8,512 bases of DNA from JAFDWI01 sp964544305. Lineage in GTDB: Bacteria; Actinomycetota; Acidimicrobiia; Acidimicrobiales; Iamiaceae. The number at the start of each line of letters is the position of its first letter. Position 1 is the first letter of the stretch. Under the pieces are notes generated by a model. That model saw nothing but the letters and a program-made list of their open reading frames with translations, had not been told where the DNA came from and did no database searches. A program made the position numbers and the translations under genes. The DNA lies in contig CAZJAZ010000074.1 in the NCBI GenBank assembly GCA_964544305.1, positions 1 to 8,512 on the forward strand. Reading direction: 5' to 3'. Shown here one piece after another: positions 1-6,380 of the stretch.

Positions 1-56
1 TTCGTGAAGGCGGCCGGACCGTCGGCGCAGGCCGCGTCACCAAAATCATCAAGTAA
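1..56 (+). CDS. tuf: Elongation factor Tu, C-terminal end (partial)
   Basis: The first codons read REGGRTVGAGRVTKIIK followed by TAA at 54-56. This matches the conserved EF-Tu C-terminus (family pattern REGGRTVGAGVVTKI-x-x), part of the third beta-barrel domain. EF-Tu delivers aminoacyl-tRNA to the ribosome as a GTP complex in the cytoplasm. Only 17 residues are present; the gene continues to the left of the window. The reading frame starts at base 3, bases 1-2 being the end of a split codon. Its position directly before rpmG agrees with the usual tuf-rpmG-trnW-secE-nusG order. EF-Tu ends are strongly conserved, so the call is safe despite the short length. Confidence 0.93.
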   Translation, partial: REGGRTVGAGRVTKIIK

Positions 57-76
57 TTCTCGCTACCGGGTAGCAT
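49..76 (+). promoter_or_regulatory. Possible promoter of rpmG copy 1
   Basis: A -10-like TAGCAT lies at 71-76. Its column aligns with TAGGAT at 7201-7206 in front of the second rpmG copy, which has the same 54-nt distance to the ATG. The -35 region (49-54, TCAAGT) is weak and overlaps the tuf stop, so rpmG may be served mostly by readthrough from tuf. The conservation between the two copies is the main support. Confidence 0.4.
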
Positions 77-84
77 TTATTCAT

Positions 85-106
85 TGAGTCTGGGCAGCCC
101 GGCTCA
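85..106 (+). promoter_or_regulatory. Leader hairpin upstream of rpmG copy 1
   Basis: The 5' leader can fold TGAG (85-88) with CTCA (103-106), then C90-G102, T91-G101 (wobble) and GGG (92-94) with CCC (98-100), leaving a CAG triloop and one bulged base (T89). The same columns pair in the leader of rpmG copy 2, with a G-C to C-G compensatory change at 92/100 and a wobble replaced by C-G at 91/101. The ribosome binding site AAGGAAG follows at 114-120. There is no U-tract after the stem, so it does not look like a tuf terminator. A role in mRNA stability or L33 autoregulation is inference. Confidence 0.5.
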
Positions 107-124
107 TTTCGGCAAGGAAGTTTC

Positions 125-292
125 ATGGCCAAATCTTCAGATAAGCGCATTGCGGTCACTCTTGAATGTCAAGAGTGCAAGCGTCGCAACTACATCACCA
201 CCAAGAACAAAGCGAACAACCGCGAGCGTATCGAAATGCAGAAATACTGCAAGTGGGATCGCAAACACACCGCCCACAAAGAAACCCGCTAA
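125..292 (+). CDS. rpmG: 50S ribosomal protein bL33, copy 1
   Basis: This 55-residue protein matches bL33, a small protein of the large ribosomal subunit near the E site, in length and sequence: basic start MAKSSDKRIAVTLEC, the CKRRNYITTKNK stretch and the HTAHKETR end. The zinc-ribbon form is indicated by C15-x2-C18 and C42, but the usual fourth cysteine is an aspartate (CKWD, D45), so metal binding may be altered. ATG at 125 is preceded by AAGGAAG at 114-120, four bases away. It lies 68 bp after tuf, the normal position. A second gene at 7255 encodes exactly the same protein with 13 silent codon changes and a different stop. Which copy is original cannot be decided from the window, although adjacency to tuf favours this one. 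Confidence 0.96.
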   Translation: MAKSSDKRIAVTLECQECKRRNYITTKNKANNRERIEMQKYCKWDRKHTAHKETR

Positions 293-312
293 CAGAACTG
301 GCGAGAGGACGG

Positions 313-339
313 TTGTTCCCGCGCTATTGCGGGCAACAA
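313..339. terminator. Hairpin between convergent rpmG copy 1 and the ABC operon
   Basis: TTGTTCCCGC (313-322) pairs with GCGGG (329-333) and AACAA (335-339), leaving a 6-nt loop GCTATT and one bulged C at 334. This gives 10 base pairs in a short gap where two transcripts meet head-on. A U-tract is absent on both sides, so it would be an atypical, possibly bidirectional terminator. A smaller hairpin, GTCAA (381-385) with TTGAC (392-396), lies closer to the permease stop and could add to termination of the minus-strand operon. Confidence 0.5.
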
Positions 340-407
340 ACATTGACTCTTATTCCATGCCGGAGTCGTGGCACGGCGCGGTCAACGCAGCTTGACGAGC
401 GCTCGCT

Positions 408-1706
408 TTACAGCCGTTGGAGCGCCGTTGCCGGTTCGATTCTTGTGGCTCGAATTGCTGGGTAGACACCCGCAAGGATCCCTGCAATTACCCCGACGAT
501 TGGGGCCAGGGCCAGGGTTAGCGGGTCGAGAACGGCGGTCCACGTGTTCGCGAGCGCTACGCCCGTTGTCGCGAACACTCCGATGGCGGCACCGATTGTT
601 CCACCTGCTCCGCCTATTATTCCTGCTTCAAGCAGTGTCGTCGCCGCGATATGACGTGGGCGGGCACCTATTGCTCGGCGTAGACCGATTTCGGGTGTGC
701 GGGCAATGACCGCGAGAAGGGTGGTGTTGGCAATCGTAACCATGCCGATCAGGATTGATAACCCGGCAAGCAAAAGCACGAGCACACCAGCGGTACTCTC
801 CACGTCTTGGCGCAATGTGGCCGGGTCGGGGGGAACGGAAACAGACATGTCATTTGGATGTGTTGGCGCCACGGTGTAATCAAGTTGACGGCCCACGACC
901 TGAGCAGCGCCAAGTTTGGTCCGCACAAACAACACTGGTCCGTGCCCGTTGACGGCAGAGGAAGCGGCGCTATTTTGCGAACGTGGGGCCTGTTGTAGCG
1001 GTGCGAGTAGCTCTGCGGTCGATGCGGGAATGATGACACCCGTGAGTGCGCCGGGTTGTCGTGCCAGGCCGTCGACAATACCAATGACGCTAAAGGATAT
1101 TCCTTCGATGTACACGGCTGGTTGGTTGATGGTTGACGTGATGTTCAGTGCCTTGGCGGCAACGACTCCCAGCACCGCTACTCTGTCCTTTCGCTGTTCA
1201 TTGCCAGCGTCAAAGGTTCTGCCCTGAAGAACTTCTGCACCAGTTACATGCATCCCGGATGGGGTTGCGGCATACAGGGCCATTGACTGGGCATATTGGC
1301 CCGCCAAAGTCGGATTAGGGTTGGATGACACTGCTACCTGGTCACGCACTTTCCATGATATTCCTGCGTCCGCGACACCGTTGATCGCCAGAACAGAACG
1401 TTCCGAGTGCAGCGGGATACTCGCAACTCCAAGGTTGGATACAGTGACCTGGGTTGAGGTGATCGCGTTGAACGAGGATGAGATCTGGTGTTTCGCCGTG
1501 TTGACAATGCCGAGCGTCCCGATTACAGCGGCGACACCAAGGATCGTGCCAAGTCCGGTGAGTACGGTACGTAGTGGGCGACCGATCGTTGCGGTTGCAG
1601 CCTCGGAAAGCGCGTCCGTAATTCGAAGTTTAGAACGACCGTTGGTGAGTGAGTTCCGTGCGCTTGGCCTTTTGCTTGTCTCCAAATCGCCGTTGTGTTT
1701 TGTCAC
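408..1706 (-). CDS. MacB/FtsX-type ABC transporter permease
   Basis: This 432-residue protein has the layout of a MacB-family permease. There is one membrane helix near residues 46-68 (RTVLTGLGTILGVAAV...), a large extracytoplasmic MacB_PCD-like domain (about 70-300), then three C-terminal helices (about 304-334, 353-385 and 395-418). The conserved cytoplasmic segment RTPEIGLRRAIGARPRHI (336-353) and the end GVYPAIRATRIEPATALQ are diagnostic. Such permeases do not carry cargo through a channel; they transmit ATP-driven movement to an adaptor and outer partners (mechanotransmission). GTG start; it overlaps the ATPase stop by 4 nt (GTGA), indicating translational coupling. Unlike E. coli MacB, ATPase and permease are separate genes. 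Cargo cannot be named from sequence. Last gene of the operon, ending at TAA. Confidence 0.9.
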   Translation of the reverse strand: MTKHNGDLETSKRPSARNSLTNGRSKLRITDALSEAATATIGRPLRTVLTGLGTILGVAAVIGTLGIVNTAKHQISSSFNAITSTQVTVSNLGVASIPLHSERSVLAINGVADAGISWKVRDQVAVSSNPNPTLAGQYAQSMALYAATPSGMHVTGAEVLQGRTFDAGNEQRKDRVAVLGVVAAKALNITSTINQPAVYIEGISFSVIGIVDGLARQPGALTGVIIPASTAELLAPLQQAPRSQNSAASSAVNGHGPVLFVRTKLGAAQVVGRQLDYTVAPTHPNDMSVSVPPDPATLRQDVESTAGVLVLLLAGLSILIGMVTIANTTLLAVIARTPEIGLRRAIGARPRHIAATTLLEAGIIGGAGGTIGAAIGVFATTGVALANTWTAVLDPLTLALAPIVGVIAGILAGVYPAIRATRIEPATALQRL

Positions 1707-2374
1707 TGCGCAACGGTTCCGTCAACGACAGTGATTGCGCGTTGTGCGCGATGCGCGACTACAAGATCATGGGTAACCACGACGACGGTAAGTCCGTTGT
1801 GGTGGAGTTCTCCAAGCAGATCAAGGATTGATTCCGAGGTGTCGTGGTCGAGATTGCCTGTGGGTTCGTCACAGAGCAGGATCTTTGGCTCTGAAGCGAG
1901 CGCGCGCGCAATTGCGACGCGTTGGCGCTCTCCGCCTGAGAGTGTGGTAGGCATCGCGTCGGAGCGGTGCGCGAGTTGGACATGCTCGAGTGCCTCGCTT
2001 GCCCGCAAAGCACGCTCATTTCGAGGCACGGCTTGATACAACATACCGAGTTCGACGTTTTCTCTCGTGCTTCGATCTGGGAGCAGGTGGAAAGCTTGAA
2101 ATACAAAGCCAAACAATGTTGCGCGCAATGAGGTGCGCTCATACTCATTCAGTGCGGCGGTGTCGTTTCCATCGACGAGATACCGACCATAAGAAAGGCG
2201 ATCGAGTAAGCCCAATATGTTGAGGAGTGTCGATTTTCCCGATCCGGAGGCGCCCATGATTGAAACAAATTCGCTGGCCATAATCTTAAGCTGCACGTTC
2301 CGCATTGCGTTTACTGGAGCAAGTGTCCCGTAGGTTTTGCCTGCATTTTCAAGAGATAGAAGTGGAGCTGTCAC
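1703..2374 (-). CDS. ABC transporter ATP-binding protein (MacB/LolD type)
   Basis: A 223-residue nucleotide-binding subunit with all expected motifs: Walker A GASGSGKST (41-49), Q-loop glutamine in VFQAFHLLP (Q93), signature LSGGERQRVAIARAL (145-159), Walker B plus catalytic glutamate in ILLCDEPTGNLD (165-176) and the H-loop histidine in VVTHD (H202). The ETG-like stretch around the Q-loop and the DEPTGNLD box are typical of the MacB/LolD/FtsE branch rather than importers. It would dimerise in the cytoplasm and hydrolyse ATP to drive the downstream permease. The GTG start overlaps the adaptor stop by 4 nt (GTGA), and its own TGA overlaps the permease start in the same way, so the three transporter genes are tightly coupled. 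Confidence 0.95.
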   Translation of the reverse strand: MTAPLLSLENAGKTYGTLAPVNAMRNVQLKIMASEFVSIMGASGSGKSTLLNILGLLDRLSYGRYLVDGNDTAALNEYERTSLRATLFGFVFQAFHLLPDRSTRENVELGMLYQAVPRNERALRASEALEHVQLAHRSDAMPTTLSGGERQRVAIARALASEPKILLCDEPTGNLDHDTSESILDLLGELHHNGLTVVVVTHDLVVAHRAQRAITVVDGTVAQ

Positions 2375-3633
2375 GAGTGCGCAGTATTGCTCGTACCAAT
2401 GATGACTCGGTCGCCTTTGTGCAAACGCGCTGCATCCAAGGGCTCTACTTCGACGCTCCCCAGCGAGTTCAATCCAACCTTTACTGGCACATTGCGTTCA
2501 TCTCGAGCGTCTCGGACTCGCACGTAGGTTTTGCCGTCTGGTCGAGAAAACAACGCCGAGATGGGGACAACCAAAACCTTGTGTTCTGTTTGGGCTTCGG
2601 TGACCGTGACACGAATATTTTGGCCGATTTCGCTCGAAGGCATGTTCGCGTTTTGCATTGGCTCTATCGACACGCTTGCTTGAGGCAACCCGTCGGAGGA
2701 GCCCGATTCGGTGCTCTCTTTCTTGACGCTGACGATTGTGCCCCTCCACGAGCCACCGGTCAGGTCATCGTCGAGTCGCGCTTCCATGCCTGGTCGGAGC
2801 GAAGTTGCGTCGGCAAGAGGAACAGAACCGGTCACTGAGACACTGCCAGACCCGAGGGTGAGGAGTGACGAGCCGGACACCGGCTGGTTCGTTGGTGCAC
2901 CCGAAGCGTTGCCCATTGAGGCGACGGTCCCAATTTCTTGGCCCGTCTTGATCGAAAGCGCATCCACCTTTGCTGGCAACTTTGGGACAAAGACGATTTC
3001 GCCCATCCTGACTGACCACGTTGTCGGTGTCGATCCAATTGTTCCACTGGCCTGCCCCAAAGCAGACGGCTGAGAAATGCTCTCTCCTGCAATCGGAGAG
3101 TAGCCAAGACGGTTGTACAACCAACCGACGGACTGAGAAGTACCTTGACCAAATAAACCTGCTTCGTCAGAACCGACCCCAAAACCAAGGTCAAGTAAGG
3201 CTCTTTGGAGTTGACGCACATCGACTCCCGAATCTCCGTATTGCATTGTGCGATAGCTCGGGATCGCCCCTTCGACGACAATGATTGGTCGACCGGCAAT
3301 CGATGCGAGTAGGGAGCCATTTTGAACGGAGTCACCTTGATGGACATTGACACTGGTCACAACGGGATTCGAACCGGCAGGAAGTTCGGGCATACTTATT
3401 TGGAGCGCAGCTCTTGAGCCGACATCGCCCCGAAACACGGCCGATTGTGAAAGTACTCGTTCGGTGACGTTCGCAGTTATCACCGATGCTTGTGGTGCTT
3501 TCGCGGTTGCCGCAGCTTGCGTCGACGATTGGACGTTGCGCCCGGCTGCGTACGCACCAAGAACCATGGCAAGCACGACCGCAATTGCAGCCATTGATTT
3601 TACGCCGAGGTTTCGAGACTGTGTTGACCGCAT
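2371..3633 (-). CDS. MacA/HlyD-like adaptor with peptidoglycan-binding domain
   Basis: About 420 residues. An N-terminal membrane anchor (about 13-31, SMAAIAVVLAMVLGAYAAG) is followed by a lipoyl-like half-motif (about 91-118, VNVHQGDSVQNGSLLASIAG). A PG_binding_1-like domain (about 130-185, YGDSGVDVRQLQRALLDLGF ... LFGQGTSQSVGWLYNRLGY) is inserted where Gram-negative adaptors carry the alpha-hairpin. The second lipoyl half and beta-barrel follow (about 205-350), then a membrane-proximal domain with VPISALF and KVGLNSLGSVEVEPL. Known adaptors of this shape link an inner-membrane ABC pump to the cell wall in Gram-positives. I chose the ATG at 3633, with GGAG 12 nt upstream; a TTG at 3651 would add six residues (MERRRL). 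The stop overlaps the ATPase start by 4 nt. It forms the third part of the export machine. Confidence 0.88.
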   Translation of the reverse strand: MRSTQSRNLGVKSMAAIAVVLAMVLGAYAAGRNVQSSTQAAATAKAPQASVITANVTERVLSQSAVFRGDVGSRAALQISMPELPAGSNPVVTSVNVHQGDSVQNGSLLASIAGRPIIVVEGAIPSYRTMQYGDSGVDVRQLQRALLDLGFGVGSDEAGLFGQGTSQSVGWLYNRLGYSPIAGESISQPSALGQASGTIGSTPTTWSVRMGEIVFVPKLPAKVDALSIKTGQEIGTVASMGNASGAPTNQPVSGSSLLTLGSGSVSVTGSVPLADATSLRPGMEARLDDDLTGGSWRGTIVSVKKESTESGSSDGLPQASVSIEPMQNANMPSSEIGQNIRVTVTEAQTEHKVLVVPISALFSRPDGKTYVRVRDARDERNVPVKVGLNSLGSVEVEPLDAARLHKGDRVIIGTSNTAHS

Positions 3634-3693
3634 CAAACGTCGTCGCTCCAAACAATTGTCCGGGCTTCAACTTCACGGTTGTCGTGGCGCAAA

Positions 3694-4731
3694 TTACTTA
3701 CCGGAGTCATTTTGCTGGTTCGACTTTGGCACCCTTGACGCAGAATATTGCTGAACGAGCACATCGATCTGGTTTTGCAGTTGCCTGAGGTCAAGGGCGT
3801 CATGATCAAGTATTTTTCTTCGGGCGCGCAATCGATAGTTGTCCATCGCCTTTGCGAGGGGCACGACGCAATGGCCATATGCCTGAACTTTTGCCCGCCG
3901 TGAATTTGTCGTTGAGCGATGTTGCATTATTGCTTGGTCCAGGCTTGCAAAGAACGCTTGGGGCGTCGTCAACGGATAGCCTTTTTCGGCCATGCACGTC
4001 TGCAGCGACTTGGTGGCCTTTTCGATTGTGGCATCGCTCGGCATCATGCTGATCTTCTGGTTGTAATCATTCATGATTTTCTGCGCGAGCGGCCCAAACA
4101 TGATGGCTTTGAGTCGACTTGCTCCTTTTTCGGCTGAACAATGCACGACGGCAGCGCTCAATGCTTTTGTCGCAGCTTGTGATTGCCCTGGTTGTGTAAC
4201 GGCACCAAAGTTCATTTGTGGGGTGGACGTCGGGGTGTCTGCTGCGTTTGTTTGGCTATTGACACCGTCGCCGTTTGTCCCGGTGAGCCCCGATTGCAGC
4301 ATTTGCAGGTCAGGGAACTGCAGGTTGTCAATGGGGCTCCCAGCGTTCTTGGATACATCAAGGTATGCTGTTTGCTCTGATGTGAATCCTTGTTTTCGCA
4401 GGCAAGCCTTCAGTTGAAAATTCTGAAAGCCCCGAACGAAATCGGAATAGGCACCAAACGCTTTTCCATTGAACTCTGCTGACGTCGCTGGCATGAGACC
4501 CACTTCGACGTCAATCTTTGGCCGGGAAGGAGTTCCAGGTTGGCCCGATTTTCCGATCTCCCTCTTTGGGGGTGCCTGCCTTTGATCGGAACTTGCGTTA
4601 GCGGAACTACTGTGCGTACATCCGAACGTTACGATCGTCGCTGCGAATAGAACAATTACGAGTTTGCAATTTCTCCGCATCTTCAAAAGCGGGTGAAAAA
4701 TTCCGTGGCTGCCATCACAAGTGCTCGTCAT
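3694..4731 (-). CDS. Putative lipoprotein with three C-x4-G motifs, MacAB-associated
   Basis: 345 residues if started at the ATG that abuts the preceding stop (TAGATG); an internal ATG at 4680 (MRRNCKLVIV...) would give the more usual signal peptide. A hydrophobic stretch ends in TFGC (C38), a non-ideal lipobox, followed by a Ser/Ala/Gln/Pro-rich spacer to about residue 75. The mature part carries CLRKQG (110), CSAEKG (198) and CMAEKG (246), plus C288 in HCVVPLAKAM. This repeated C-x4-G pattern recalls uncharacterised actinobacterial lipoproteins found beside PG-binding adaptors and MacB-like pumps (recalled, not searched). The C-terminal 280-345 is charged and probably helical, with possible coiled-coil character. 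Likely an exported partner of the transporter; function unknown. No clear ribosome binding site is seen for either start, which suggests coupling to the upstream gene. Confidence 0.75.
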   Translation of the reverse strand: MTSTCDGSHGIFHPLLKMRRNCKLVIVLFAATIVTFGCTHSSSANASSDQRQAPPKREIGKSGQPGTPSRPKIDVEVGLMPATSAEFNGKAFGAYSDFVRGFQNFQLKACLRKQGFTSEQTAYLDVSKNAGSPIDNLQFPDLQMLQSGLTGTNGDGVNSQTNAADTPTSTPQMNFGAVTQPGQSQAATKALSAAVVHCSAEKGASRLKAIMFGPLAQKIMNDYNQKISMMPSDATIEKATKSLQTCMAEKGYPLTTPQAFFASLDQAIMQHRSTTNSRRAKVQAYGHCVVPLAKAMDNYRLRARRKILDHDALDLRQLQNQIDVLVQQYSASRVPKSNQQNDSGK

Positions 4732-5238
4732 CTAATAGGCCAGATAGAACGGGTCATTGCTGAACAGCCAAGTTCCTACCTGTTCGGCGGTTCCATAGAC
4801 GACGTTGGTCAAAAGTGATGCGTTAGTCGGCCCGCCACATCCTCCGAAGTTGCAGAGATACACGTAGCCCGCGGAACCTTGGATCCACGATGATCCGTTG
4901 TAGTAATAACCCGAGTACCAGTCGTAGTATGGCGACACGGGGCTCACTCGTTCATTCGCTTGGGTCGCATTTACTCCGTAGTAAAGACAAGCGTATGGGT
5001 GGTTTGGCTGGTTTGGTGGCAGGGACGGCTGCTGGGTGTCGTGGAGCAGCGTACAACCAGGAAGAGCGTAGGACGTCGTCGTAACCGTCGTGGCATTCGC
5101 CTCTGGAACGGCCACCGTCCAAATTGCTGCAATGAGGAGCATCGCCGTAACGGGCAGCGCGACGATCCTGACGCGAACCCGGGCCTTGGGGCTCCGCACG
5201 GGTTGATACCTCGTAATACATGCTAACATGTGACCCAT
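4732..5238 (-). CDS. Small secreted tyrosine-rich protein, unknown function
   Basis: 168 residues. A basic N-region (KARVRVR), hydrophobic core (IVALPVTAMLLIAAIWTVAV) and AxA site (ANA, 47-49) form a convincing Sec signal peptide, leaving about 119 mature residues. The mature protein has four cysteines (62, 84, 129, 134), enough for two disulfides, and about 15 tyrosines, clustered in PYYDWYSGYYYNGSSW (103-118). A CNFGGCGG loop follows and the C-terminus is FYLAY. I recognise no family. It leads the transporter genes after a 167-bp gap and its TAG is directly followed by the ATG of the lipoprotein gene, so it belongs to the same transcript. It could be exported cargo, a peptide bacteriocin-like product, or a surface subunit of the pump. 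A second ATG at 5229 would shorten it by three residues. Confidence 0.72.
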   Translation of the reverse strand: MGHMLACITRYQPVRSPKARVRVRIVALPVTAMLLIAAIWTVAVPEANATTVTTTSYALPGCTLLHDTQQPSLPPNQPNHPYACLYYGVNATQANERVSPVSPYYDWYSGYYYNGSSWIQGSAGYVYLCNFGGCGGPTNASLLTNVVYGTAEQVGTWLFSNDPFYLAY

Positions 5239-5405
5239 GCTAGCGAGGGACTAGGCACGTCGCAAGGTGACCCGCGTCATGGTTCGCAACAGCGCAGGCT
5301 CAGGATCGTCAGGGCAACGTGGCGAACGGACGTCGACATCTGGGGTCGAAAGCCTCGTCGGGCAACACACGGCCTGCTGATAGGTCAGGCAAAAAATCCT
5401 ACAAG
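5239..5405 (-). promoter_or_regulatory. Intergenic gap likely to hold a promoter for the export operon
   Basis: This 167-bp gap is the only sizeable break in the minus-strand gene block. I see no clear sigma-70 pair. On the minus strand an ECF-like arrangement, GAACC followed about 16 nt later by GCGACG, lies upstream of the secreted-protein start; this is weak. A 9-codon reading frame (5251-5280, MTRVTLRRA) ends 12 nt before the start and could be a leader peptide or chance. Confidence 0.3.
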
Positions 5406-6380
5406 TTACGAATAGCTGGGCATTGGCCCACCATCGCTGAAGTTCGATGTAGTCGTTGGCTGGTTCGGGCACGTATCCATGAAGCGACCAATTGATCCGA
5501 TGCTCCACGAATTGTGAATCGTGGTTGGCGCTTGCGTGCCTGCAGTCAGTGCGTTGGCCTGCCCATCAACGTGGACGGTCTGATCCATTGGCACCGACAC
5601 CGTTTGGCCGGGCGCAACCGCAACGGCTCCGTTGATGATCCCTCCGCTTCCTGAACCGATCGCAATCTGTGCATCACCGTTCCAGCCCACATACGCCTCG
5701 CCGGTTCCACCCGGAATCGTTGTGTCGGCAAGATAGACCACGCCCATCGTGACGTAGCCAAAGCCCGAATGGTTGGTGATGGTCAAGGTGCCGGTCACGT
5801 GCCATTTGCCAGTGGATATTGCGGTTGCTTGGATGGTCGCGTTGCGCGTGATTGTCGCTCCGGGTGGACTGTCGGGACAGGCAAATGGAAGTCCTGGAAG
5901 GGTTGTCGTGGGGTGAGCGCCGGGAGCATTCGTAACGGGGGGCGTGGTCGGGCGTACCGAACCTTGCGGTTCTCCAGTCGTGGACTGCGGCGCTTGCATT
6001 GGCGCTAGGTCTTTCGAAGGTGTGATCGAATGAGATGTTGTTCGATCACCGCTCGAAGTACTCGAAGTACTCGAAGTAGCTTTGGGGGGAGCCGAGCGTC
6101 GTTGAGTCGTCGAAGTTGCGTTCGACGAAGAATGGCGTGAATCGTCGACCGTACTGGCTTCGCTAGTAGCCGCACCTGGCACTCCAGCGACGTGCACTTG
6201 GGCACCGTTGTGTGTCGGGTTATTTGCCAGTGCAATCGAGGCGACGACCAGTACCATTGCGAGTGAGGCGCTGGCGAGTATCCCGGCGCGTCGACGGACC
6301 TTCAGGCGGCGGGCGAGACGACGAGTGCGATCCTCGATGTCGTCGCCGAGGGGCGGCGGGGTCAGAAATGGTTCGCTCAT
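5406..6380 (-). CDS. Membrane-anchored protein with S/T/P linker and beta-rich outer domain; possible sigma-factor regulator
   Basis: 324 residues. A short basic cytoplasmic N-region (1-32, RTRRLARRLKVRRR) precedes one membrane helix (about 33-52). A low-complexity Ser/Thr/Pro/Gln linker (about 70-165, with the perfect repeat TSSTSSTSS) follows, then a Gly/Thr/Val-rich, probably beta-sandwich domain bounded by C168 and C304, which may form a disulfide. The ATG overlaps the sigma-factor stop by 4 nt (ATGA), so the two are coupled. That position and topology fit an anti-sigma or sensor role, but there is no zinc-binding H-x3-C-x2-C motif and the cytoplasmic part is very short for a classical anti-sigma domain. 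I recognise no named family. A cell-surface sensor whose outer domain spans the wall through the flexible linker is the best inference. Confidence 0.7.
   Translation of the reverse strand: MSEPFLTPPPLGDDIEDRTRRLARRLKVRRRAGILASASLAMVLVVASIALANNPTHNGAQVHVAGVPGAATSEASTVDDSRHSSSNATSTTQRRSAPPKATSSTSSTSSGDRTTSHSITPSKDLAPMQAPQSTTGEPQGSVRPTTPPVTNAPGAHPTTTLPGLPFACPDSPPGATITRNATIQATAISTGKWHVTGTLTITNHSGFGYVTMGVVYLADTTIPGGTGEAYVGWNGDAQIAIGSGSGGIINGAVAVAPGQTVSVPMDQTVHVDGQANALTAGTQAPTTIHNSWSIGSIGRFMDTCPNQPTTTSNFSDGGPMPSYS
6022..6049. repeat. 9-bp perfect inverted repeat inside the linker-coding region
   Basis: GTGATCGAA (6022-6030) is the exact reverse complement of TTCGATCAC (6041-6049), separated by 10 nt. 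It sits directly beside the 9-bp tandem repeat, within codons for the flexible linker of the membrane protein. It could form an mRNA hairpin; no function is evident. Confidence 0.75.
6052..6078 (-). repeat. Three perfect tandem copies of a 9-bp unit
   Basis: CTCGAAGTA is repeated three times without change (6052-6060, 6061-6069, 6070-6078). On the coding (minus) strand it gives the TSSTSSTSS tract of the linker. Being perfect at DNA level, it is either recent or prone to slippage; gain or loss of a unit keeps the frame and would change linker length. Confidence 0.9.

Larger units (their letters stand above)
71..292 (+). repeat. Direct repeat, left copy: rpmG with its leader
   Basis: Bases 71-292 align without a gap to 7201-7422 (constant offset 7130). 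Within 71-120, 35 of 50 positions match, with blocks CATTGAGT, GGCTCA and AAGGAAG. Within the 168-bp coding part the differences are 13 silent third-position changes plus the stop codon. Similarity fades before about base 65 and stops abruptly after the rpmG stop codon. The pair encloses the whole minus-strand gene block. Confidence 0.9.

Noticed and set aside
166..465. Plus-strand frame inside rpmG copy 1 resembling the upstream part of the second sigma factor's frame
   Set aside because: The similarity arises only because the same +1 frame of duplicated rpmG is open in both places; after the rpmG stop the two frames share nothing.
2305..2838. Plus-strand open frame of 177 codons
   Set aside because: It lies antisense to the adaptor and ATPase genes, both of which have clear family motifs; it has no domain and no ribosome binding site.
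5251..5280. Nine-codon leader peptide before the secreted protein (minus strand)
   Set aside because: No ribosome binding site and no informative codon run; such a short frame is expected by chance.
5360..5405. Terminator after the membrane-protein gene
   Set aside because: A GCCTG/CAGGC stem exists, but the T-run lies before rather than after it on the minus strand, so the order is wrong for an intrinsic terminator.
6052..6078. Possible CRISPR-like repeats
   Set aside because: The units are 9 bp, directly adjacent without spacers, and encode a TSS repeat of a protein linker.
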